Source of the DNA: Planctomycetota bacterium
GTDB lineage: Bacteria; Planctomycetota; Planctomycetia; Planctomycetales; Planctomycetaceae
Assembly (NCBI GenBank): GCA_021781115.1
Contig: JAJXXL010000316.1
Location: 1-45,410, forward strand
Reading direction: 5' to 3'
Length of the DNA stretch: 45,410 nt
The notes under the pieces: generated by a model
Told to the model about the DNA's origin: nothing
Seen by the model: the letters and a program-made list of their open reading frames with translations, nothing else
Database searches by the model: none
Made by a program: the position numbers and the translations under genes
Part shown: piece after piece, positions 26,438 through 35,813 of the stretch
How the letters are laid out: each line of letters begins with the position of its first letter
How positions within the stretch are numbered: the stretch's first letter is position 1

Positions 26438-27427
26438 TCACGGTGAAGGCAGGACGCGCGCCACGGGTCCATGAGTTTTCTCCCACCAGAAGATGAAGAC
26501 CACGCCAAGCACGGCCCCGAAGGCTTCGAGCGTGAAGTGCGTGTCATTGATCGTCCAGAACGACCAGGGCCCGCCCGTCGACAGCACGTGATTTCTGAAA
26601 GCCAGCGCAACCAGCGCTGCGGCGAGAACGATCGCCGTCGTGCGGCGAACCCGTGGCGCGATCATCGTACCCGCGGCGACGAAGATGAACGAACGAGAAG
26701 GGTGGGCGAAGAGCATGACCGCCAGGTTTTTAACAACGGCGAGCGGAGCCGGCCGGACGACGAGCGACTGCGGGCCCATTGCCGAATAGACGAGTCCTCC
26801 CAATGCCGAGTAGACGAGTTCGCCCAATTCCGAGCAGACGAGTACCAGTACGGCAGCCCACCGCAGGCAGCGGATCGCCGTTTCTGCAGCGGTCGGCGCG
26901 GCGTTGGCCCGCGTTGGCGCGTGCCCGGCCTTAAGGTGGTCTTTCGACGGGTCCGTGAGATGACGGAGGTCGGGCGGTTCGCTGGCCACGGACGCGCGGG
27001 CCTTTTCCGACCAGAAGATATAGACCACGCCGAGCATGGCCCCCAAGGCTTCGAGTGCGAAGTGCGTGTAGTCGCCGCCGCCTTGAAACAAAACAAGTTC
27101 GACGAGGCTCACCCGTGAAAGCACGTGATTCCAGAACGAGAGCGGAACCCGCGCAGCAGCGAGAACGAACGCCGTCGTGAGGCGAGCCTGGGGCGCGATT
27201 GTCGCACCCGCGGCGACGAAGACGAAGGAAGGAGCCGACAAGAAAACGAGCAGGAACACCAGGTTTTGAACAACGGCGAGCGGAGCCGGCCTGAGGACCA
27301 GTGCCTGCGGGCCTAATGCGGAGTCGATGAGGTCGCCCAATGTGGCGCCGAGGATTGCCAGTACGGCCACCCACCGCAGCCCGTGGATTACCGTTTTCGC
27401 TGCCGTCAGGGCGGGTGATGAATTCAT
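26438..27427 (-). CDS. Tandemly duplicated multi-pass membrane protein, unknown function
   Basis: The ATG at 27427 (MNSSPALTAAKTVIHGLRW) has AAGGAG upstream and is preferred over 27541. The 329-aa product consists of two homologous halves of about 140 residues joined by a hydrophilic linker. Matching pairs include AKTVIHGLRWVAVLAILGA / AETAIRCLRWAAVLVLVCS, LRPAPLAVVQNLVFLL / VRPAPLAVVKNLAVML, FVFVAAGATIAPQARLTTA / FIFVAAGTMIAPRVRRTTA, and HFALEALGAMLGVVYIFWSE / HFTLEAFGAVLGVVFIFWWE. Each half has about four hydrophobic segments. The second half also holds a short 8-residue triplet repeat. I do not recognise the family. Such a 4+4 duplication is common in transport or channel proteins, but that is only an analogy. 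Confidence 0.7.
   Translation of the reverse strand: MNSSPALTAAKTVIHGLRWVAVLAILGATLGDLIDSALGPQALVLRPAPLAVVQNLVFLLVFLSAPSFVFVAAGATIAPQARLTTAFVLAAARVPLSFWNHVLSRVSLVELVLFQGGGDYTHFALEALGAMLGVVYIFWSEKARASVASEPPDLRHLTDPSKDHLKAGHAPTRANAAPTAAETAIRCLRWAAVLVLVCSELGELVYSALGGLVYSAMGPQSLVVRPAPLAVVKNLAVMLFAHPSRSFIFVAAGTMIAPRVRRTTAIVLAAALVALAFRNHVLSTGGPWSFWTINDTHFTLEAFGAVLGVVFIFWWEKTHGPVARVLPSP
26779..26842 (-). repeat. 24-bp tandem repeat (about 2.7 copies) inside the duplicated membrane protein gene
   Basis: Three consecutive near-identical units (GCCGAATAGACGAGTCCTCC, GCCGAGTAGACGAGTTCGCC and TCCGAGCAGACGAGT, each followed by CAAT or cut) encode LVCSELGE-LVYSALGG-LVYSAMGP on the minus strand. The first half of the protein has one unit (LGDLIDSALGP), so copies were added in the second half only. 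Confidence 0.6.
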
Positions 27428-27556
27428 ACAACTCCTTGCGGTGAATCGGGGCACATCATCAGAGCGCCCGTCATGAGCGTGGCCCTGCGGCGTTTCGGGG
27501 GCGTGGGGCGAACGTGAATGCGGCAACGGTAGCAGCCGCAACCTTTTCGAGAGACC

Positions 27557-28010
27557 TCAGAGTATGCATATCGTCGCCTCGTTGCGATCCGCAAGCGGGT
27601 CGCTGCCTATTTTGTCGCACCGTGCTCTGAGGAGAATCCTTTCGATATCGACCAGCCCGAGTTTCCGTGCCCAGGCCAGGGGAGTCGCCCACGGTTCGTC
27701 ATCGGAAAAGTTGGTTGCGGCGCCGCGCTTGAGCAGGAACTCGACCATCTGTCGTCGGCGCTGCTCCAGTTCTGGCACATCACCCGCTGGAGCACTCGCT
27801 CGACCTGGCGATACCCGCGCTCTCTGGCGGTGAGAAGCAACGGATCCCAGGCGACTGGCTCCGCTGCCGTGCCGCATGGCAAACTTTGCGGTCGCTGCCG
27901 ACTGGCGAACGGTGCGCGATCAGCCCGGCAGATGCCGCGCGAAACCCGCCTGACTTGAGCAAAATCACGGTGTTTTTCCAGCCTCGGGCGGGCCGTGGTG
28001 TATGCTTCGG
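27557..28010 (-). pseudogene. Probable frameshifted ankyrin-repeat gene remnant
   Basis: Ankyrin-like text appears in different frames in sequence order. The frame of the 106-aa ORF (27557-27877) has RRQMVEFLLKRGAATNF and WATPLAWARKLGLVDIERIL. The frame of 27607-28095 has WDPLLLTARERGYRQVERVL just upstream of it. The frame of 27780-28163 has NTVILLKSGGFRAAS before that. The first two join well if one base is restored in CTCCAGCGGGTGATG near 27790, giving VLQ-x-GDVPELEQRRRQMVEFLLKRGA. I therefore read it as one gene with at least one, possibly two, frameshifts and no clear start. Sequencing error is the alternative. Confidence 0.45.
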
Positions 28011-28420
28011 GCAGTGAGATGTGTTCCGGCGGGCAACGCGTGTTGCCGCCGGGTTCGACCGGTGGGGAAAGCGGGTGCTGGCCCCCAGGGCGCATCGCGA
28101 AATGCGCTGCGGCGCTGGCCTCGGCCCCCAGTCGATCAGGACGATTCTGGCAACCGATTCCACGCGAGGCTTAGCACCAATGGCCAGTCATTACATGCAC
28201 GTGATGCGTCCCGGCGTTTCTCCGGGCAGTTGCGGCGAACGGTTTGGCGATTACCCGGTGGCCCTGTTGACCCGGCGAACATTCAGCCTGCAAGCCGACG
28301 ACATGTTGAACCAGCGGCTGTCTTCACCCGGTTCGATTCGCTATGAGCACCCGCGCCGACAGCCGGGGGCGTTTCACCTCGAACGTTGAGGGAGGGGGCA
28401 GCGCCCCGATTCAGCAATGC
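28011..28420. other. Intergenic region without a convincing gene
   Basis: Several overlapping plus-strand ORFs are open (for example ending at 28389 with MASHYMHVMRPGVSPG in the second half), but none has a recognisable motif or a good ribosome-binding site. It is possible that a small real gene starts at the ATG at 28180. Confidence 0.4.
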
Positions 28421-29299
28421 CTAGACACGTTGCCGGAGTGCCGCTTGCAGGCGGGCGACCTCGTCGCGCAAGTCGCGCTCGGTCGTGGCGGAAGTTGGCT
28501 CGGCCGGCGGCGCCTGAGGTGGCTCACCTTCAAAGTACGCGCCGTGGCTGAGCCATTCCAACTTGCCCTCGAGTCGCTCGATGGTTCGCGCGACTTCATG
28601 GGCCGTTTGCTCAAGACCGCTGGAAATCAGCGTGACCACGCCCAGAAACAACAATAACTGCCCGGCGGTTGTGACAAGCCACCCGTACGGCGCAAAAGCC
28701 GGCTGACCGCCGAATTGGCCCACGATGACGAGCACCGCCCCAATCGTGAGCGTTCCGACACCCAGGTAGGCGCAAATCTGGCCGGCCAGGGCCACCCAGC
28801 GAGCCGACCTGTCGGTCCCGCGTGGCGACGCCGAGCGTGGGGCCCAGGGTGCCGAATCGACTTCGGGACGATGGTGAAGCCGGTGCTCGGCCGGCGCGCG
28901 CGACGGTCGGGCGGTGTGAGGCGCCGCCGCGCCGGCAGGGTCAGGCTGGCGCGGGGGTTCGCCCAGGTTGCGCGGCGCCGCCGCGGTGTGTGGCCGGTCG
29001 AAGCGGGGGCTCGAAGCCGGGGGCAGGGTGGTTGGATCCGCGTCGGGGCGGCCCTCGGCCGATCGGGCGGTGCGTTCAGAACCAATGCCCAGCAGGGGGC
29101 CGAACGGGTCGTGGGCCTCTTCGCTCGCCCAGCGGGCCAGCAGTTCGCGCGGGTCGCGTACAGCCGCCCCCGCAACCGGCGTGATCGTCGTCGCCGGGGC
29201 AGGTACCGGCAATTCCGACCCGCACCGCGTACAGTACAGGCGTGCCGCATCCCGAGAGGTCTGTGCCGCCACGTCGATCTGGCAACGCTCACACCACAT
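28421..29299 (-). CDS. Zinc-ribbon protein with two membrane helices and a coiled coil
   Basis: The ATG at 29299 (MWCERCQIDV) begins directly with a zinc ribbon, CERC-x15-CTRC, and has AGGGG upstream; the track start adds 15 residues. A long Pro/Ala/Arg-rich disordered region (about residues 50-165) follows, then two transmembrane helices (ALAGQICAYLGVGTLTIGAV and GWLVTTAGQLLLFLGVVTLI) and a C-terminal helical region predicted to coil (ARTIERLEGKLEWLSHG, RDLRDEVARLQAALRQ). I recall similar proteins starting MWC..C in planctomycetes, always uncharacterised. It lies upstream-opposite to nothing regulatory that I can see; ftsH is the next gene upstream, 290 bp away on the same strand. Confidence 0.7.
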   Translation of the reverse strand: MWCERCQIDVAAQTSRDAARLYCTRCGSELPVPAPATTITPVAGAAVRDPRELLARWASEEAHDPFGPLLGIGSERTARSAEGRPDADPTTLPPASSPRFDRPHTAAAPRNLGEPPRQPDPAGAAAPHTARPSRAPAEHRLHHRPEVDSAPWAPRSASPRGTDRSARWVALAGQICAYLGVGTLTIGAVLVIVGQFGGQPAFAPYGWLVTTAGQLLLFLGVVTLISSGLEQTAHEVARTIERLEGKLEWLSHGAYFEGEPPQAPPAEPTSATTERDLRDEVARLQAALRQRV

Positions 29300-29586
29300 C
29301 CATGTGGCCCCTGCGAGAAGGGTAACGAATTTGCGAGGCGGCAAGAACCGCAGGCCGGCCGCTACGCCAAGGCCGGCGATTATCCAGGTTCCAACTTGCG
29401 GCAGAACGTATCGGCCAGTGCTTTGACAAGGCGCGACGCCGGCGCGCCCTGACTGACGGGCCGGAAAACTGCCGCGTGCGGATTATCGCCAGACCGCCAT
29501 TTGACGCAATACCAGATTTTTCGGGGCGTTGCGGCTGCCACGAGGCGCCCCGGCGACGACCGTTCGGGCGGGGCGGGAGGTTGGGT

Positions 29587-31650
29587 TCAGGCCGAAGAAC
29601 TGTCGGCGCCCGGGTGAAAGCCCGGTTTGTCGGGCGCTGTCGCGTCTGCCGGGGGCGTGAGCGCAATGGGCGTGGCGGCATGGGTGCCGGGCTTGATTTG
29701 CGGGGCGGTGGCGTGCTCGTCGATGATCCGTTGCAGTTGCGTCGAGTCCATCACTTCTTTTTCGAACAGCTCCTTTGCCAGGTGTTCGAGAACATCGCGG
29801 CGACCGGTCAGCACGTCGATGGCAGTTTTGGCGGCCTGATCGACGATGCGCTTGACTTCGAGGTCGATTTCGCGAAGCGTGTCTTCGCTGTGGGCATAAT
29901 CCTTGTTGGGCACATAGCCTGAGGGCACAAACGGCGAGCGCCCGCTGTCGCGATAGTTGACGCGGCCGAGTTTGGCGCTCATGCCGAACTCCATGACCAT
30001 GCGGCGGGCGATGTCGGTCACGCGTTCCAGGTCGTTCTGGGCGCCGGTCGAAATTTCCTGGTAAACGATCTGTTCGGCGGTAATGCCGCCCAGCAAAACG
30101 CAGATCCGGTGTTCGAGTTCGATTTGCGTGACAAGGTGCCGTTCATCGGCCGGTCGTTGCAGCGTGTAACCGAGTGCAGCCAGGCCGCGGGGAATGATGG
30201 AGATTTTGTGCACGGGGTCGGTGTGGGGCAGGCTGCACGCCACCAACGCGTGACCGCATTCATGATAGGCCACGCGCAGTTTTTCGTCGGGCGGAATGAT
30301 GCGGGTCTGCTTTTCGAGGCCGGCCACGACACGTTCGATGCCTTCTTCGAACTCGATCATCGTCACGCGGTTTTTGTTGTTGCGGGCGGCGAGCAGGGCC
30401 GCTTCGTTCACGAGGTTTGCGAGGTCGGCACCGACGAACCCGGGGGTCAGCTTGGCCAGGTACTTCAGGTCAACTTCTTCGTCCATCTTGATTTTGCCGA
30501 CGTGCACCTTGAGAATTGCCTCGCGGCCTTTGACGTCAGGACGGTCGACCAGAACATGGCGGTCAAACCGGCCGGGGCGCATCAGGGCGGGGTCGAGCGT
30601 TTCGGGGCGATTGGTGGCGCCCATGACGATCACGCTCTGGTCTGACGAAAAGCCGTCCATTTCGACGAGCAGCGCGTTCAGGGTTTGCTCGCGTTCGTCA
30701 TGGCCGCCCGGCATGCCGCTGCCGCGCACTTTGCCCAGCGCGTCGAGTTCGTCGATGAAAATGATGGCGGGCGACCGGGCCACCGCCTGGCTGAACATAT
30801 CCCGCACGCGGGCCGCCCCCACGCCCACGAACATTTCGACGAAGTCAGACCCCGACAGGCTGAAAAACGGCACGCCGGCCTCGCCTGCCACGGCCTTGGC
30901 CAGCAAGGTTTTGCCGGTTCCCGGCGGGCCGACAAGCAGCACGCCACGGGGAATTCTGCCGCCCAGGGCCTGGTATTTTCCCGGCGAGCGCAAAAACTCG
31001 ACGATTTCGCGGAGTTCTTCGACCGCTTCGTCGATTCCCGCGACCTGCTCGAACTTGATGTCGAGATCTTCCTGGGCGTGCATGCGACCGCGGCTGCGGC
31101 CGAAGGAAATCGCGCTGCCGGCCCCGCCCATGCGGCGGACCATGACGATGATGAAGATCAGCAACACCAGCGGAAACATATACAGCAACAGGTAGTTCAG
31201 CCACTCTGAAGGCGCGCGCTCGCCGCTGAAGTCGATTTCCTTTTCCTCGAGCAGCGGGGTCAGCGTGGCGATTGCCCCATGCAGCCCCACGATCGGAATC
31301 GTATGCGATTTCGTGGCGGCCGGCTTGGCATCTTTGGGGTGGTCGACACCGTCGGGGGCGTCTTGAAACGTGATGGCGCCGGGGCCGATCGTCAGCTTGA
31401 AGACGTTGTCTTTCGTATAGACCCCGCTCTTCAGGCCATGATAGAAATCGCTGAACAGAATTTCATTCGTGCCCCCGGTCCGCGCGCTGAACTGGTTGAC
31501 CAGCAGCACCAGAATGACGACCATCACGATATACCAGGGCAAATTGCTCGCGGGGCCTTTTTCGCCGCGCGGGCGAATTCTGTTTTGCGGGGGGCGACCT
31601 CCCGAATTTTGATCGGGAGGCGGGGGCGGAGTCTTGTCGGAACTGGACAT
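29587..31650 (-). CDS. ftsH: ATP-dependent zinc metalloprotease FtsH
   Basis: The 687-aa product has a Pro-rich cytoplasmic start, two transmembrane helices (about residues 38-54 and 152-169) around a periplasmic domain, then an AAA module with Walker [14 protein letters not shown], Walker [12 protein letters not shown] and the second region of homology ([20 protein letters not shown]), and a protease domain with HECGH as zinc site. FtsH is a membrane-bound hexamer that removes misfolded membrane proteins and short-lived regulators such as those controlling lipid A and phospholipid balance. It is divergent from dxr with 324 bp between. Confidence 0.97.
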   Translation of the reverse strand: MSSSDKTPPPPPDQNSGGRPPQNRIRPRGEKGPASNLPWYIVMVVILVLLVNQFSARTGGTNEILFSDFYHGLKSGVYTKDNVFKLTIGPGAITFQDAPDGVDHPKDAKPAATKSHTIPIVGLHGAIATLTPLLEEKEIDFSGERAPSEWLNYLLLYMFPLVLLIFIIVMVRRMGGAGSAISFGRSRGRMHAQEDLDIKFEQVAGIDEAVEELREIVEFLRSPGKYQALGGRIPRGVLLVGPPGTGKTLLAKAVAGEAGVPFFSLSGSDFVEMFVGVGAARVRDMFSQAVARSPAIIFIDELDALGKVRGSGMPGGHDEREQTLNALLVEMDGFSSDQSVIVMGATNRPETLDPALMRPGRFDRHVLVDRPDVKGREAILKVHVGKIKMDEEVDLKYLAKLTPGFVGADLANLVNEAALLAARNNKNRVTMIEFEEGIERVVAGLEKQTRIIPPDEKLRVAYHECGHALVACSLPHTDPVHKISIIPRGLAALGYTLQRPADERHLVTQIELEHRICVLLGGITAEQIVYQEISTGAQNDLERVTDIARRMVMEFGMSAKLGRVNYRDSGRSPFVPSGYVPNKDYAHSEDTLREIDLEVKRIVDQAAKTAIDVLTGRRDVLEHLAKELFEKEVMDSTQLQRIIDEHATAPQIKPGTHAATPIALTPPADATAPDKPGFHPGADSSSA

Positions 31651-31974
31651 GGCGCAGGAAGTTCTGCCAGGAAGGAACGGGGGGCGACGGTCAGCGGCGG
31701 GCCTGAAACAATTCGTGACGCAGCGAATGCAGGTTCTCCATCGAAACTGTATGATGATCGGCAGCGGGGGTCAACTCCGTTCGCGAATCGGCCCTATTCT
31801 GCAAGATGCGGCTTGCGGTCTATGGGGAAAGTTTCCTAAAATTCATGATCGTAACGGAAGTCGCGGCGGGCGCGCTTCACGCCGGTGGGCGGTTCGCCCG
31901 CACGGGGCCGCGGTGGCTGCGCTCGATTGACCGCTGCGGCGAGTACTGGCGTTCCTTGTTTCAACGTTCTCCAC
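31651..31974. other. Divergent ftsH/dxr intergenic region
   Basis: No coding sequence is believable here. A candidate promoter for dxr with a palindrome in its spacer is listed separately. No clear promoter or ribosome-binding site for ftsH was found by eye. Confidence 0.6.
31813..31842 (+). promoter_or_regulatory. Candidate dxr promoter overlapping the palindrome GGAAAGTTTCC
   Basis: TTGCGG (3/6) and TAAAAT (5/6) are 18 bp apart. The 11-bp palindrome GGAAA-G-TTTCC (31826-31836) directly precedes the -10 box, in operator position. It would give a leader of about 125 bases to dxr. Confidence 0.35.
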
Positions 31975-33120
31975 ATGCAGCGGATCGCCGTACTGGGCTC
32001 GACGGGTTCCATCGGGACGAACTGTCTGGATGTGATCGCCGCCCTGCCCGACCAAATGGATTTGAGAAGCGTCACCGCGCACGCCCGGTGGGAGTCGCTG
32101 GGGACGCAAACGCGGCGGTTTGCCCCGCGGTGGGCGGTCGTCAGCGACCCGGCCCTGCGGCACGTGGTTTCGCGCGAGGCGTTTTCGCCGGCGACGGAAC
32201 TGCTGTTCGGCCCCGAAGGCATTGAACAGGTTGCCGGCGACCCCGAGGTGCACACCGTCGTGTCAGGCATTGTGGGCGCGGCGGGGTTGCGCGGCGCGTG
32301 GGTGGCGCTGGAGGCCGGCAAAAAGGTATGCTTTGCCAACAAGGAAACGCTCGTCGTGGCCGGGCCGCTCATGACCCGCCTGGCCCGGCGCACCGGCGCA
32401 CCGCTGATTCCCGTCGACAGCGAGCACAGCGCGATCTTTCAGGCGCTGCATTGCGGCCGGCGCTGCGAAGTTCGCCGGGTCGTTCTGACCTCAAGCGGCG
32501 GGCCGTTTCGCGGCTGGACCGACCAGCAGTTGCAAACCGTCACACCGGAAATGGCGCTGGCCCACCCGACCTGGAACATGGGCCGCAAGATCAGCATCGA
32601 CTCGGCAACGATGATGAACAAGGCGCTCGAGGTTGTCGAGGCGAAATGGCTGTTCGACCTGGAAATCGACCAGATCGAGGTCGTGGTTCACCCGCAGTCG
32701 ATCGTGCATTCGTTCGTTGAGTTCGTCGATGGTTCGGTCATTGCCCAACTTTCGCCGCCCGACATGAAGCTGCCCATTCAATACGCCCTGACCTACCCCG
32801 AGCGCGTGCCCGGCCCCAGCCCCCGGCTCGACTGGAGCCGCCGGTTTCAACTGGAGTTCGAGCCGCCCGATTTCGAGCGGTTTCCCGCGTTGCAACTGGG
32901 GTTTGAAACAGCCCGGCGGGGCGGAACGTGCGGGGCGGTGCTGAATGCCGCCAATGAGGCCGCCGTCGAGCGGTTTCTGGCGAATGACCTGAGTTTTTGC
33001 GACATTCCCCGCGCGTGCCGCGCGGTTCTCGATGCCCATACATTCGACCCGACGCCTACCTTGACGGACCTGATCCGGCAAGACGCCCGGGCTCGCGAGG
33101 AGATCAAACGGTGGAAATAA
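31975..33120 (+). CDS. dxr: 1-deoxy-D-xylulose 5-phosphate reductoisomerase
   Basis: Dxr converts DXP to MEP with NADPH, the committed step of the MEP isoprenoid pathway. The ATG at 31975 (MQRIAVLGSTGSIG) begins with the NADPH-binding motif, as usual for the family; the track start adds 30 spurious residues. The 381-aa product contains the conserved CFANKETLVVAG, PVDSEHSAIFQAL (metal-binding Asp/Glu), LTSSGGPFRG, NMGRKISIDSATMMNKALE and VHPQSIVHS. It overlaps the rseP start by 10 bp, so the two genes are co-transcribed; dxr-rseP adjacency is common in bacteria. Confidence 0.97.
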   Translation: MQRIAVLGSTGSIGTNCLDVIAALPDQMDLRSVTAHARWESLGTQTRRFAPRWAVVSDPALRHVVSREAFSPATELLFGPEGIEQVAGDPEVHTVVSGIVGAAGLRGAWVALEAGKKVCFANKETLVVAGPLMTRLARRTGAPLIPVDSEHSAIFQALHCGRRCEVRRVVLTSSGGPFRGWTDQQLQTVTPEMALAHPTWNMGRKISIDSATMMNKALEVVEAKWLFDLEIDQIEVVVHPQSIVHSFVEFVDGSVIAQLSPPDMKLPIQYALTYPERVPGPSPRLDWSRRFQLEFEPPDFERFPALQLGFETARRGGTCGAVLNAANEAAVERFLANDLSFCDIPRACRAVLDAHTFDPTPTLTDLIRQDARAREEIKRWK

Positions 33121-35171
33121 CTGCTTGTCTGTCGCTGCTGGCGGCCGGTTCACTCAACGGAATGATGGTCGATCTGTCGCACATCATCGCCGTCGGGCTG
33201 GGGCTGGGGCTGGTGATTTTCATCCACGAACTGGGGCATTTCGCAGTTGCCAAGTGGTGCGGCGTGCGCGTCGAGCGGTTCAGCATCGGGTTTGGCCCCG
33301 TGCTGTGGCGGATCACGCGCGGCGAAACTGAATACGCGCTGTCGGCAATTCCGTTCGGCGGCTACGTCAAAATGCTGGGGCAGGACGACGCCGACCCCAG
33401 CCAGCTCGCCGATCAGAACATCGCCAAAGACCCCCGCTCGTATACTGCGAAAACCGTACCCCAGCGGATTGCCATCATTTCTGCCGGGGTGATCAACAAC
33501 CTCGTTTCGGCAGTGCTGTTTTTTATTATCGCGTTCATGTTCGGCGTACGGTACGAGCCGGCGATCGTCGGCTCGTCGATTCCTGGCATGCCCGCCTGGA
33601 TCAAGGGTTTGAGATTAGGCGACGAACTGACCCGCGTCGATGGCCGGTCTGACCGGCACCTGCGATTTCTGGATGTGCGGCAAGCCGTGGCGCTGTCGTC
33701 AGGCAAGGTCGAAATTGAAGGCCAGCGCGGCGGCAAGCCGTTTCGCGTTACGGTCGAACCGACAACCGACGGATTGTTGCCCACGATTGGCCTCGAACCA
33801 ATTCCTGCGCCCCGGCTAGCCGACCTCGAACGCCCCGACGCCAGCCCGACCATTCCCGGTTCGGCGGCGGCCGAGGCCCAGCCCCCGTTCAGGTCGGGCG
33901 ACGAAATCGTCGCCGTGGGCGATACGCCGGTGGCCGACTTTGCCCAATTGAGCAACATCCTGGCGCGGCGCCGCGACGAAACGGTCGAGGTTTCGGTCCG
34001 CCGCAAGGGCCAGCCGGCCGATGCGGCCCCGATGCGAATTACGGTTGCGCGGAACCCGTTTCGTACGCTTGGGCTGAAGATGGACATCGGCAAGATTTCG
34101 GCGATTCAGGATGATTCTCCGGCGGCCCGCAAAGGGTTGCAGGTTGGCGACAAGATTACCCACGTGATTGTCAAAGGGAAGGAATACCCGGTGGGCAATG
34201 AGCTTGACCCGCTGCGGTTGCCCGATTTCATTGCCGAGCACCACGGCCAGGAAATTACGTTGCGCGTCAAGCGCGAAAAGACGGGCGGCGAAACCGTCAA
34301 GGCCGAGGTGACGCTTGTACCCGATGACCGCCCCGGCTGGAGCGACAAGCCGTTTATGGACGATGCCCCGCTGACAATTCCGGCGATTGGCGTCGCCTGC
34401 CACGTGCTGCATCACGTGCTCAAGGTCGAACCGGGCAGCCCGGCCGACGGAAAAATTCACGAAAATGACAATCTCCTCAAACTCGAATTTCTGCCCGCCG
34501 ACGAGGCGGCCGAAACCGCCGTGGCGCCGAAGAACGACGCCGCCCGCAAGGATGACGCGCTCCTCTTCGGAGAGACCAAACGGAATTGGCCAATGGCGGT
34601 CTGGTACATGCAAAGCACTGCACCGATGAAGGTGCGGCTGACCGTCAAGTCGCAAGGCTCTTCGACCGAGCGTACGGAAGTCATGGTTCCCCAGCCCGCG
34701 GCCGACTGGAATCTGCCGATGCGCGGGTTGATCGTGCAACAACTATTGCGGCTGCGAAAGGCCGAAAACATCGGCGAGGCGGTCGTGCTCGGGTTCCGGC
34801 ACACCCGCGATTCGGTCATTGACATGTGGCTCACGATTCGCAGCCTGGCTTCGGGCCGCATTTCGCCCAAGGTGCTGGGCGGCCCCGTGGCGATCGCCCA
34901 GGCGGCGTACCTGTTTTCCAAACGCGGCATTCCGGAATTGATCCTCTTTCTGGGCATGCTCAGCGTGAACCTGGCCGTGCTGAATTTCCTGCCGATCCCT
35001 GTGCTTGATGGAGGCCATTTCGTGTTTCTGTGCTGGGAAGGTATTTCTGGAAAGCCGCCCAGCGAACGCGTCGTGCTCACGGCGAATTACGTGGGCTTGG
35101 CCCTCGTCGGGTTGCTCATGGTCAGCGTGCTTTCGCTCGACTTCTATCGCGTGTTCACCGGCGGCCATTGA
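33111..35171 (+). CDS. rseP: RseP-family intramembrane site-2 metalloprotease with an expanded PDZ array
   Basis: I choose the GTG at 33111 because GAGGAG lies nine bases upstream; it overlaps the end of dxr. The 686-aa product has the zinc motif in the first helix (VIFIHELGHFAVAKW) and the third metal ligand in NFLPIPVLDGGHF near the C-terminus, with membrane segments around both. Between them lie three or four PDZ-like units, at residues about 150-225, 258-315, 325-405 and 430-515, while E. coli RseP (about 450 aa) has two. RseP-type proteases cleave anti-sigma factors and remnant signal peptides in the membrane; the anti-sigma factor encoded at 12100-12606 is a possible substrate. The gene is convergently isolated from the following small gene by 120 bp. 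Confidence 0.92.
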   Translation: MEITACLSLLAAGSLNGMMVDLSHIIAVGLGLGLVIFIHELGHFAVAKWCGVRVERFSIGFGPVLWRITRGETEYALSAIPFGGYVKMLGQDDADPSQLADQNIAKDPRSYTAKTVPQRIAIISAGVINNLVSAVLFFIIAFMFGVRYEPAIVGSSIPGMPAWIKGLRLGDELTRVDGRSDRHLRFLDVRQAVALSSGKVEIEGQRGGKPFRVTVEPTTDGLLPTIGLEPIPAPRLADLERPDASPTIPGSAAAEAQPPFRSGDEIVAVGDTPVADFAQLSNILARRRDETVEVSVRRKGQPADAAPMRITVARNPFRTLGLKMDIGKISAIQDDSPAARKGLQVGDKITHVIVKGKEYPVGNELDPLRLPDFIAEHHGQEITLRVKREKTGGETVKAEVTLVPDDRPGWSDKPFMDDAPLTIPAIGVACHVLHHVLKVEPGSPADGKIHENDNLLKLEFLPADEAAETAVAPKNDAARKDDALLFGETKRNWPMAVWYMQSTAPMKVRLTVKSQGSSTERTEVMVPQPAADWNLPMRGLIVQQLLRLRKAENIGEAVVLGFRHTRDSVIDMWLTIRSLASGRISPKVLGGPVAIAQAAYLFSKRGIPELILFLGMLSVNLAVLNFLPIPVLDGGHFVFLCWEGISGKPPSERVVLTANYVGLALVGLLMVSVLSLDFYRVFTGGH

Positions 35172-35290
35172 GCGCCCCCGGCTTGGTATTTAAGATCGCA
35201 GGCCGCCGGGTGGCCAACTTATGCCGCGAGCGCCCGTAGGCCAGACCTGCGGGCCGCGTTGGCCTGACACGTTCAGCAAGGTCGATTCCA

Positions 35291-35716
35291 ATGGCCGGCA
35301 ATTGGCAGCGCAGGTCGGGCGACAAGGCGGTTGGCTGGCTGGCCACCTGCCTGGTGATTGTCGGCGGCGGGCTGGCCTGCACGTTCGTCATTTCGTCGAG
35401 CAGCCCTGACCCGCGCGAGTCGTTCTGGATTTGCGGTGGCAGCTTGGCAGGCGTTGTAGTGCTCATCTGGCTATTGCGGGAAAAGCCGGCTGAAAACGCG
35501 GCCGCGGTGCCGTTTTCGTGGCTGCGCCGCCGAACCCGCCGGGTTACGCAGTACCGCATTGGCAAGCGAAACCCGCACCCGCCGGCGGCGCCACCGCAAC
35601 CGCCCGACGCCCGGCAGATTCGCGAATTGCAGCAGCACCGCAGCACCTGGGTGCCCTCGCCGGCAAACATGTGCGCCCCGAAACCCGACGCCGGCAGCGA
35701 TAGCCCACAAACGTGA
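35291..35716 (+). CDS. Small two-helix membrane protein, unknown function
   Basis: The 141-aa product has two transmembrane helices (VGWLATCLVIVGGGLACTFVI and FWICGGSLAGVVVLIWLL), a basic stretch after the second (LRRRTRRVTQYRIGKR) and a Pro/Ala-rich tail. AAGG lies nine bases before the ATG. A 208-aa ORF on the opposite strand covers the same bases but has no membrane or domain logic. I do not recognise the family. Confidence 0.6.
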   Translation: MAGNWQRRSGDKAVGWLATCLVIVGGGLACTFVISSSSPDPRESFWICGGSLAGVVVLIWLLREKPAENAAAVPFSWLRRRTRRVTQYRIGKRNPHPPAAPPQPPDARQIRELQQHRSTWVPSPANMCAPKPDAGSDSPQT

Positions 35717-35813
35717 GCATGTTTTGTTATAATCTTGCCATGAAAACCGCGGTCGCGCAGGCCGCCGGGCACTGACAACACACAACCGGTTGGGCATCAA
35801 GGAGTTCGAGACC

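Noticed and set aside
25777-26610. 277-aa minus-strand ORF spanning larB's end and the small membrane ORF
   Set aside because: It is antisense to larB over a third of its length and shows no domain; the Arg/Ser-rich text suggests a shadow.
35155-35781. 208-aa minus-strand ORF
   Set aside because: It competes with the 141-aa plus-strand gene, which has two clear membrane helices and a ribosome-binding site.
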